Source: Mytilisepta virgata (Eukaryota; Mollusca; Bivalvia; Mytilida; Mytilidae). Taken from it: 64,000 nucleotides of DNA. The position numbers and the translations under genes were made by a program. Where the stretch lies: positions 17,316,001 to 17,380,000 of the forward strand of contig CM051508.1 in assembly GCA_028015205.1 (NCBI GenBank). Direction: 5' to 3'. The notes under the pieces are model-generated. The model made no database searches. It was not told where the DNA came from and saw only the letters and a list, made by a program, of their open reading frames with translations. Below, one piece after another: positions 12,401-24,400 of the stretch (positions within the stretch are counted from its first letter, which is position 1; every line of letters starts with the position of its first letter).

Positions 12401-15400
12401 GTTTCACATACCATGGGGCCACATTGATTACTCATAAAAAAAAACTGTTACACAACATATTTCTTAGAGTCTATAACAATTCAGATTATCCTGACTCTTT
12501 GTTGGTTTCTATATTGTTGTCCGTTTTGTGTCGTCGAATGTCTGTGTATGGCGTTCATTGATTGGTGTTTCATTGTTGACCTTTCCTGTTATCTGTATTA
12601 TTTATAAGGAAGTTCTATTTCAAATTTTAGTTACATCTATTGGAGTACACTTTGTAGAAGTTGACTCACCTCCCTACTTAAAACTAGACGTTATAAACTG
12701 TGTATATGCTCACTTCTTTGATTCATTACATATCCGTTTTGAATGTCTTGTGTGATTACCTAATCTCTGGACTTGAGCTTGCATTTAATTTTTCGCTTTA
12801 TCTTGGTTTCATTCATATTTTTTGTAATTGATATTTACACGACTTATGAATATTCCGATAAACTATAATATTGTTAAATGGGTATTTTCATATAAAGCTT
12901 TTCTTTAGTCTGAGACAGTCGTATAACGCCGAGGGCCAATACAGATAATCTATGCCCAAAACGACTGCTCGAGGACTTGATAAGGCTTTATATTAAAATA
13001 CCCATTTAATGACACTTTTATTAACTAATGACTTAAAAGCAAATTTTTGGGGTTTTTCTTTCCATATTTTTCGCACTGGTTGTATTTGTATTGATTTATA
13101 CTTTCCCATGTAGTATGTTTTGTTTATCTATTTTCATCTTAGTTTTTGTATGTATATTATGTTTTCTGTATCTTTATACTTGTACTGCTAAATAAGATAG
13201 TTTGTGCAACAGAACTTTAATACTGCAATAAAATTCAACAATAATATCCTTTTAAACCGGAAGTTGAAATCCTGTATTAGCCATGTATAAATGCCCTGTA
13301 ATTTCTGTATTGGCAGTGTATAAATGCCACGTAATTTCTGTATAAGCCCTGTATATATGCCCTGTAATTTCCGTATTGGCCTTGTATAAATGTCCTGTTC
13401 TGCTGAACTTCTATTATATAAAATGGCCATTTTCTGCTGTATTTTAATTCATTAGTTAATAAACTTTATTATTGCCCCTATTACTTTTTCATATATTTAT
13501 ATTGCCTGATTGTTATTGTTTACTACGGTGAAATATTTGCTTTATGAATTAGCAAAGAAAGAAAAGTGGTAGCTACAATTCCTATGTTAAACATGTTGGG
13601 AAAATGTTACAGAAAGGGATATCCTGTACCTAAATTGTAATCGTATCTGTAATTTACAAAACACACATCTTGATTTTGGTGCAACGTACGAATCTGGCTA
13701 AACGCTGGAGATATTACAGCATGCAAATAAAAAGAAATTCTAGAAAGAGTGCAAAAATACAAATATTTGTTTGACAAGAATAATTATCTTAGGTGTAAAC
13801 GGGCATTGGCCATAATGATGCTTACCTGTGTTTCTGATTTCGCGAATATGCATGACAGCAGGAAAAGTCCAACCGGAATAACATTTAAAATTAGAGCTAG
13901 CCAAGGAGGTACAGACGGGAAACCAGTAATTATCGCTCCGAGAATCATTAAAAATATAGTTCCCGGAGTTAATAATGAAGACACAAATAGGAAAAGCTGG
14001 TACGCCATGTACAAGGTAGAAATATTTTGGTTTTTCTCAACGATACTATTCCAATGTGTCAATATGTCAATTATATTAGCCATTGTAGATGGTGTCCAGC
14101 GACGGCGCTGATTATAAAATTCATAAAATCCCTCCGGTGCATACGTCAATGCATCACTTGCCGCACAATATTCTACCCGATGTCCCTGTTTTAATAGTAA
14201 TGTGCATAACCATCGATCTTCGCCTGAAAACATATAGTAAATTTATTGTAAATCAATGAATCACATTTGGTCTTAAACAGATATACATGGTTTTTCTTTG
14301 TCTTGAATTTTTGCCTCGTCATATTTTCAATCAATGTCAAGATAACAAGTTGAAGTCAAGACATTTTCTGTCTTACAACCAATCAAGATCCGTCTCTAGG
14401 CGCGTTTTTGTACAGTTCAGTACGGTTGAACTTAGCCAGTTTTAATTTACTGCAAGGGAATATATATTTGTTTTACCGAAATTTCAGAAATTGTGTAATA
14501 AAATAATATTTGATAACAAGTCGCATACACGTTTCGCCGATTATCGACTCATTATATGCACTCAAGGCCTAAAAAACTGAAACCCCCAAAAATATTCCAA
14601 AACGCTGTAGATTATTATTGAACAATAAAACGGTAAAGCCAAAACCATACACAGGTCATAAGATAAAAATCGAATGTACAGTTAATGTACTTGAGAAAAT
14701 AACCTATTGGACGAAATGAAAAAAAAGAATGTGAACTGAGCCCTAGTCTCACAAACATTTGTGCGAGTGCGATCTGGACTTTTTCAAGCACTTATTCAAA
14801 CATTTCCAAAACGTAAATTAAGCAATTGCAATATATATAAGTGTACGCATGGAGGAAGAAATAGTCGTTTTTCTGACGTCGACATCTTTAAAAATTGTAT
14901 GCACATCATATTCTCTTCAATGACCCTTTATATGTCATGTACTTGCGTACATAAAACTTTATTTAATTCGAAATATGCCAAATTTGTTATACCATATACA
15001 CGGAACTCTAATTAAAGTACAAACATTTAATCTATAGTATCAAGTTATATCTTCGTACCTTGATCGTACTGAATATAATGCTGCGGTTCTGTCGAATTCG
15101 TTGTGTACGTTTTTAGTACTTCCAACACAGCTGATCCTCGAAATAAACTAAAACATCCTGGACTGCATAGTACACACCCAATCACATGTTCGGTTGCCTT
15201 TTGTAGCCAGTGGCTAACTGCATATTCGAATTTTTGATACCACACCAGAGGACCTACAACAAATATTTTTGGAACAAATTTTTAACTAATTTTTAAGTAT
15301 CTGTACCAAGTCAGACCATTATTCTGAATCCCGTTTCATAAACATTCGTACGACTAAAATCTAAACTGGTTCCACGACAACAGAAAAATAGAGGCACTGA

Positions 15401-18400
15401 AAACCAGAAATCAGATCACATTAACATCTTATCACACAGCTGTACGAGTGAAACAGGACCTTCACTCTGTTTATGTTGTTTCTTATACGAAATCCAATGT
15501 AATTGTATTAAAAAAGACGCTCCTTCAAATTCGTTTGAGGATTTATATAAAAACTGGTCTCTAGCAAATACTGTCGATTTACAATTTTTTTTTGCGACAA
15601 TATACCGTTCTATGTACCATCTTCAAAAGTTCCACAGGGTCCCACTGATAGTTTGCAACAAGACGCCGAAAGTTAAATATTTTTTTCTTATTTTTTAAGA
15701 TTATATAAGGAATATCAAAACGGCACCAACAAGTATCGTCAATTTAACCATATTAGAAAAACAATCCGAAGACTTCATCAGCATATACAGTACATTAGTT
15801 AGTTTCTATGACTACAAGATAAAAGTTACTTGTTCACTGGTGTTGGACAAAACGAAACAAAAAACAAAAAGAAATTATTGCTCACCTGCACCTATAGGAT
15901 GAATCCTTCCACATGCAGCGCCTACCATAGGATTTTTCTTCATTCTACGCAGAAGATGCATCACTGCTTCCGGTTGAAAGTCTACGTCTCCATCGAGTGC
16001 CAATAAGAATGTATTGTAAGATTCTTTAACAACGTCTGCAGGTGTTCCGGACATTTTGTGACGTAAAAAGTAGTACATGTACATAACCTGTAAAATTATA
16101 CCAAAAAATACATTTTACCCACCACTGTCATGACTGTTCACTGACTGTATCAAGTCTCTCTGGTGTGTTTATATTTGTGTTGTATGCTCTATTGTCTTTG
16201 GTTTTTTTTTTTTTTTTTTGGCTTTTTTTATCTATCACACTTGTTAAGGAAGTTTATTGGGCAATTCAGGTCCAAGTTATGGTATCCGCACCACACAGTT
16301 ACGTGTGGACATGACCTCTCTCCAAGTTAACTAAGAGCAGTTCTGCAGACTACTTTTAGAACTGCTCTAGAATAGAATACTGACCGATCCTGACTGCTCT
16401 AAGCTGTCATGGTCAAGACCAGCTCTAAACTGTCATGGTCAAGACCAGCTCTAAACTGTCAAGGTCTAGAACAGCTCTAACCTGTCATGGTCTAGAACAG
16501 CTCTATAACCAGACATAGTCTAGAACAGTTCTAGTAACAGTCAGGATTTAGAATAAATAAGAAATCCTGACTTAAAGTTTCAGTAAAGTCTTTTTATAAC
16601 ACTATAAATGAAAATACCACACTGAAATAAAGCCGATGACCAAGTTGTACTTTTTGCATTTTTATCTCGGGAAGGGCTATTTTCGTGATGCGTGATTGAG
16701 GTATTTTATGCGTTTTCAACAAAGGAATAACACATCCAAGATCAAACTTCCCCAATTGAAGAAAGAAAAAGAAAAAACCGCCGACTCTATGAATATCCGT
16801 TCTATTTCTACGAACGATTTTACTGCTGTCACAAAAGCTTCTTAACCAGGGTTTTATTAGGGATACGTTGATGTCATCACTGAGAAAATTTTACGGTCGT
16901 CATCAGGAATGGATTGACCGTTACAGTGTTCCAATATCTAAGATGATGTTGGACCTGTTCCAACTGTCGTAACATTTCATGTGCCTCCACCGGTTTGTGA
17001 CTTCCACAGGATTGACTTTGTTGAATTTCACGACGGGTGTCGTATACGGAGCAGGAACTGCTTAACCTTCCGGAGCACTTGGGTTCACTCCTGGTTTTTG
17101 TAGGAGTTCGTGTTGTTTATTGTTTTTTAGTTTTCAGTGTTTATCTGTTGTGCTTCTGGTTGTTTATTTGTCTTCCCGGGTTTGTCCAATGGATTACGTT
17201 TTTTTATTTGCTCCTTAGGTATATTTGTCCTCTTTCGACTATTCCGTAAATTTGTAATCTTTTGTCTTATGTAGGGAGTCAGTCTATTTAATTTCACAGA
17301 TGGCATATTTACATGCCCAGATCATTCACATACAATTGATGAAATGAAGCGATATCGTCGCAAAAGCAGTCGTGGACCAGGAATGCTCTAATTCTTGACC
17401 ATATCTGTTCTACTTCCTGACTGCTCTAAGTGTACTTAGAGCATTTCTCAGAACTGCTTTGCAAGTTAACTTGGACGAGAGGTTATGACTGGTCGCAACT
17501 GTAAATGACCACGAGATTCTTCAGAATATGCTGCGTGTTCTATTTATCGTAATGGAATGACCATAGAAATTTCGGAAAAGTAATGTACTTAACATTTTTC
17601 ACAGACGCTGTATACAAACAACTAAAAGTGTTTCAACGCGGCATATATATACATACAATGGCTAGTTTAAACTTTTGGTTCAAACTTTTTCAGGTCAAAA
17701 AGAAATATGTAATTTACAATCAGTGCAGTGCTATCAAAGTTGCGCAGTTAAATATATGGTTCTTTTTATAATTGTTTGAAACAATTTTCATATTAAAAAC
17801 CTTTTCTTATGATTGTCATCTTACGGACCTCTCCCTTTATGTTATACATGTTATATTTTCGATATTCTTTTGTCGATGATTTTTTGTTTCAACTGAATAC
17901 TGGTTATTAATTTTGTACTTTGTGTTTCTTACTAATCATATCTATGCTGATGTAAAGACATTACCTGACTCCAACGTTTTTTCTTCCGTATTTTCAGAGA
18001 ATCTTTAAGATGAACAACTAATTTAGTTTCACCTGGTAAAGTCCATGTTAGCTGCCCACCATACGGCGTTCTTGTAATACTATATTGGTTGTCGATTCTA
18101 CACAGACAGAAATAAAATATTGTAATCAACGACTAATCTAGGAACGGTCGCTTTTCACCCAGTCTCCTTTTTATGTGAATCATTTGTTGTAGCACCGAAA
18201 TTTAATAAAGTACCTACTTTCTTTGTTTAACATCTGACCCATAATTTTAGGGTTCTGAAGCTGTTTCACTAAATAAGTACCCTGGGTCCTGTTTCACAAA
18301 CATTCGTACGACTATGATCTATACTGGTACCATGACGCCAATAGAACAAAGACATTGAAAACAGAAAATCAGATCACACTTACGACCAATCATATTCGTA

Positions 18401-21400
18401 CGAATGTTAGTGAAACAGTACCCTGTATTTTTAATGATCAAACTGTATTTGCAGTGGTTGAATCTTCAGAAATGGTGATTTTCAATCAAGACAGTCATGA
18501 TTAAACAAGACAGAACAAAGGGTGTTACTGGTGTATAAACAAGAAACCGGATGACAGGAAAGGTCAGCCATGACACATGCACTAATCATAAATATCTGTT
18601 GTATTAAAAATAGTTTCACACAACACTTATTACAAACCATATCTGAATACGAAAAGTTATGTAAAATACATACCTGAAAACTGTACTTATAACATCGATA
18701 AGTGTTCTAACATAGTCATTAACATCAGGGTAAGCTTTGCCGTATTTAGCGGCTTCAAATGCATCATCAAAAAATATGTGAGCTGGAAAACAGAATGGAA
18801 AATGGTTCAAGTGTGGCTTACTGAGTGTCCTACATACTTCGACCACTGATTTCTTGATGAAAACACAATAATTAATAACGACTATATGAAACAGAAGGTA
18901 AAGTAATCTTTTTCACTTTCACTTTTAATGAAATATCTTAGGTATTCCTGAAAAAACTTGCAGTTTTTCAAAGGACACACAGTAATCACTCTTGTTGGTG
19001 TAACAGGAACTTAAAGTCAGTTTAAAAATTCATGCGGTAAAACTAGTTGGTATAACTCTCAGCAATATTAGTTTACTATGTTTATGTTTCCTCATCTTGT
19101 TTTTTCTGTTCATGTAATTTTATAAAATATATAAGTAGAATTCATTTGCCAGAACACTCAACAAAAATATTCCAAGTCGACGGGTAATCGGTGTAATAGA
19201 CGTTTTGCAGAAACTGAGATTGTAATTATCTTGCCTAGTGTGCACATTTCGTGTTTAATCTCATGACAAATAACTTTGGAAGGCTAAAATTAATGAATAA
19301 ATAAAACAGAAATCGAACCAAAAGGCCCCAAACAGTTAAGCCAATATACAGGTGAGATCAGATTTGCCTGAGGAAGATGAAAGCCTACTTTCAATGAACA
19401 TGATTTCAATTTATCTACTGAAATTTTCAATATGCGAATCTGAAATATCGGCAAAAGAATACCAAAACAACAAAAAGTGCGTAAAGTGCGTGAATTCGAA
19501 GTTCAAGGAAAAGACAAACATACAATGACTTCTACATTTACTGACTTAAGGGGTGATACTACCGAGGATTAATTGTCCACCCCCACCCCCACCCCTCCTT
19601 TCCCCCAATATTATCGCCTCAGTGGTAGTAATATAAACACTGAGTCCTAGGAAGTTCGAAATAACCAGACTATTTGAAATATTCGAGTAGCCGATTTTGT
19701 TTTCATACTTGTATTTTAACATGTAAAAGTTATAATGTGCTTACTCTCAAATTCGTAACGCATTAAATCTGATGAATGGTCTGATTTACATTTACATGCC
19801 CAGTTAACTCTATTCTGATGTTTATCCATTCTAAAATTCGAAAAAAATAAAAGTCATGCAATTATTTGTCAAGCAGATTTTTTTTATGTTCAAAAATTCT
19901 AAATCTAGTACTCCCGAATGGTAAGAGTGTCATTTTTTCTGATAATTAATAAAACATTCTGATTAATACATTTTGTATACGAATGTTCATTTTAACTAAT
20001 TTTCTCAATTAAGGAAAAAAGAAAAACAAAATCAGCATTATTACATTTAATTTACATCATACATCCCGACTAGTTCAAATAAAGAATACGCGAAAGACAT
20101 GAAAGACATTCTAAACAGTTATTTATCCGCACCGACTTATTTCGTTTACCTAGAAATGGATTCCATCAATTGTGTCATCTCTCTTTCATTTTCGTGCCAC
20201 ATTGTTGCACATGCGTAAATTTTTGAAAATTCATCTCCACTCATTCCAGAGGAACTTTCGCCACTATTCTTACTCTTCTTACTCTCCTTACTTTTCTTAC
20301 TGTATCTTTCCTATAATACACATATATGAAAAAACTTGTGACTTAAGGATGTTCGCTGCTCAGTTTCAAAATAACAAGCTTTTCATAACACTGGTAAATA
20401 TTGATTTTGGATTAATAAATGAACTAAAAGAGCGGAAAAAATTATAAGTCCGTGTGCTTGTTTTCGAGATATAAGCCATTGACAATTTGGCTGGAAAAAT
20501 ATGCTCTCTTGATATTACATAACTTTATCATTGAGAAGTTTTAATTCTCGAAAACCATTAAATAATAAAAAGGATTTCATAAGATTTTTACACATGGCTT
20601 ATTATCCAAAATATTTATGAAAAGAAAAATGGGTGTTAGCGCGAACAATAATGTATGGCCTTCAAATAGATAAAACCAGATAATTCTTACCATCTGACAA
20701 CATTCAATAACATGACCAGCGAACATCCTTAACAACATGACAACATGACAAAAAAAAATCAAATGAATAAACCTTTTTTTTTATGTGTGTAAATTTTGAA
20801 ATGTATGTTACGAAAAAATGAGCCAAAAAACCTGCTCTTTGTTTTATTGTTTGAAATGGCCCAGTGCTAGGTTTAATTTATGACATGTGTCATATCCATT
20901 GAAATTCTACATTAATGCGATAACTAGTCCCAGAATTGGGTCAGTACAATGCATTTTCATATTTTGTGGCTAAAATTCAACTCCAAATTAAACTTGTGTA
21001 GTACTACCTGAACTTTACGACGGGTGCCGTATACGGATTAGGAACTGCTTACCATACTTACTGTTATATTGAGACGAACAGTTTTATTAGTGTAGGAAGT
21101 GAGTAACCAGAAATATCCATTTACATCATATTTTTCCAGGACTGAGATCGATAAGAATGGGACAAGCATCAAAATGAATAACAGGAAAGATAACAAACCT
21201 CAATCAAGTCAACCCCAACAGACAGAACCCCGGCAAAAAAATAACATAAAAGAGCGTAAAACATAAATATAAACAAAACAAAGTCAGGATATTCTGAATC
21301 TATACAGACACTGAACAGTGGTGGAGTTAAATCTGTTGTATGGTACCCAAACTTCTCCCTTATACTCCTTGTCCCAAGTTTTATTAAAAATCACAGCCAA

Positions 21401-24400
21401 TATAATGCCCTTCTGAAGATAATAAATGTAATAATAACCCCATGGAAGTATGACCGGGGAGCTTGTCCTCTCCCGAGCCACACAGACATTTCGAACTCTC
21501 CCGCTTGGCTATAACTTCAACTCAAAATCATTGATAAACATTTCAATATTTTATTCACGTCCGTACTTTTTACGAATAAAAACAAGACTGAGTAACAAGA
21601 ACAAAACAATAATGAAAGAAACATTATGAAATGATTGACATCTCGGATTAACTTTTCAATTATCCAATAAAATATATTTGTACATTTTCATCTATAATTA
21701 ACGAATTTGGATAAAGTGGGAAACTTAAATGATAAGTCTTACTTTTATCTTTGACAGATTGACAATAGGCGATAATGATCATTCGGACTTATGACATAAT
21801 CCGGATGTTTAACGTTGGGAAATATGTATGTACACAAGGGGGATTATCTTAAGTGCGAAATACATGTATCTGCTTAATATTTTACATGGAAACAATTAAA
21901 TACATCATAAACTAGAAATTAAATTTAAACTTTCAAACGTCAATTTTCGAACGGTTATATTACCCCGTCGACCCGAGCTGAGACTCCGACTCAGCTGACC
22001 TCTATAAATACAAACATTTCTGCATTATAAAATAAATGTCTAAAGATATTTACATATATACATGCGCGCTCTCTGCAATGTTTCAAATAATAATAATTAA
22101 AAAAAAAATCACATATTCACACGAAACTTCTAATCGTCGTAAAATATTAGGTTTCTGAAGATTCTAGTTCAATCAAATATTTGCCATTTGCATAATAAAA
22201 TGACCGTATCCGGCATTATAAATAAATAACTTTCACTTCGTCCGCATTAATTAATGTAAATGTGACCATATACATGTACTGATTCTCAATGTCATAAAAA
22301 CTTTCGAAAAAAAAAAAAAAGTTTTAAGGAACGTGTAGATCTGAAATATTCGGTTGAGAAGGCATTTGAACGACCTAATATAAAAAGGAGACAAACTTAA
22401 TATGTGTTTAAACATGACAAAATATGAAGGGGTTTCATTGACAAAACACATAAAATAATGGAAATGTTGGATTTTACAAGAAGAATGGAAAATAACAAAA
22501 AAAAAAAATTAAGAGAAAAAAAAAAATAAAAATATATGTCATGTAGAAAAAAAAATAAACAGGTGCTTTCTGTTATCATTGTGCATATTGTTCATTTACT
22601 TTCAATATTCGGAATAACAATGGTTTAACAAACTCAGCATTCTCTGAGAAATTATGAAAAGAAAATTTTGATGAATTTTAATGTTTTAGTGTAAGGTCGT
22701 CACTCCTAACGCTAAAACAACTTGGAATGAAAGTTGGATGACGAGTCCACTTTTCACGCGCAAGTTACCAAATATCACTATTCCAAAATGTGTGTCTATT
22801 TATGAAGAAATTACACCATTGTTATTCTTTAAACTGATTTTGTAAAGAAAAATTTAATAACGACAATCTGTGACTTGTTTTTCAAAAAGTACCATTCTTT
22901 GTCCAAAGTTACGACCATTAACTTGTGTAAAACACCTGGTCCTGGGTTACGACTTAGAAATGGAAACAGTTTGAATATGTATTTCAATCTTTAATTTAAA
23001 AAAATAACATGTGGATACAGTGTAGTGTAAAAAAAAATGTGTTAGCTACGTGAGTTTGTTTGTTTTTGCATTGTACCTTTTCTCTGTGTTTTGTTTGTGT
23101 GAAAAGCTTGTATCAATTCTGGAGGAATATTTTCCTCTGGTTCTAGTGTATTGTCTCTATGACTGTAACCTAACCATTTAATCCAATAATGATTTTTACC
23201 GTTTATGCGTTTAGACCTTATAATACGATCAACTATGTATAAAGTGTCATGATTTTGTGTGTTTTGATTAGGACGGGGTTGTGAACTTTGATTATCGTCA
23301 CTGGCTGTACTTTGTGCATCCTCGTCGTCGATATTATCGCCTTCTTCATCACTCTCATCTGCCTCTTGTTCAATTTGATTTGTAGGTCTGTCTTGCGGGT
23401 CATGGTACAGTTTAAGTCGATTCGCATTCATCGGAACTTTCACTGGTGCATTATCGGAACATCTCCGGAGTTTGTATGTATAATTCCCACGATCTTCGAT
23501 GATATAATATGGTCCGTCCCATCTTTGGCAGAGCTTTGGTGATAATCCCACTCGATGCTTTTTGGTATCTAGCCATACCCTGTCTCCTACTTTGAATTCC
23601 GGTTCTTTAGCTCGTTTGTCGTGTTGACCTTTATATTTCTCCTGCGCTTTTAGAGTATTTTGTCTTGCCATGTCGCGTGCCATCTGTAACCTTTTATGCA
23701 CCGATTCGATATATTGCTTTTGATCTTGTCCCACATTTGTGGGTTCTGTCAAAACTGTATCCATCGGTGTTCTACATTCGCGTCCGTATAAAATAAAGTA
23801 TGGACTGTATTGTGTAGATTCCGTACATATTGTGGTATTCATTGAAAATGCAATACTCGGTAGAAATTCTGGCCAATCTGATTGTGTATCGTCGATGTAT
23901 GAGCGGAGTTTTTCTACAATAACTTTATTGTTTCTCTCGCATGCACTGTTTGTTTGGGGTCTATAACTGCTGGTGTTTATTTTCTTGATTTCAAATATAT
24001 TGCAGATCTCTTGTATAACTTTTGACATAAAATTCTGGCCTCGGTCTGTTAAGATCGCATCTGGTGCTGAATAGCGACAAATATATTGGTTATAGAATGT
24101 ATCGGCTACTTGTTTTGCTGATGTTGATTTCAGTGGAAAAATTTCTACATGTTTCGAAAAGGAGTCGACAATCAATAAAATGTGAGTAAATCCTTCCGAA
24201 CTTGTTCTAAGTGGACCTAATATGTCTAGGTGTACCCTTCGAAACACATCAAGAACTGGTAGTGGCTTTAACGGAGTTGGACGTTTGTGGTTATTTAGTT
24301 TAGCTTTTTGACAGTTCGTGCAGGTCTTCACATATTCTGTTATGTCGGTGTACATGCCTGGCCAAAAATATTTGTACCGCATCGTCTGATAGGTAATATC

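Larger units (their letters stand above)
16294..17510. repeat. inverted-repeat element with internal minisatellite
   Basis: A stretch with acctctctccaagttaac near 16308 returns inverted near 17465-17495 (gttaacttggacgagaggt). Between are 26-bp tandem repeats, a gctcta-rich stretch, and a dispersed repeat (16865-17190). In the intron between exons 8 and 9. Confidence 0.6.

Noticed and set aside
13188..13430. ORF with QGIYT repeats as a repeat protein
   Set aside because: The repetition comes from a 33-bp minisatellite; no start context or conservation evidence.
13749..14111. 120-codon plus-strand ORF
   Set aside because: It is the reverse-strand shadow of chitin synthase exon 11.
21284..21481. 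65-codon ORF as a missing chitin synthase exon
   Set aside because: The exon chain closes in phase without it, and the text does not match any chitin synthase block.
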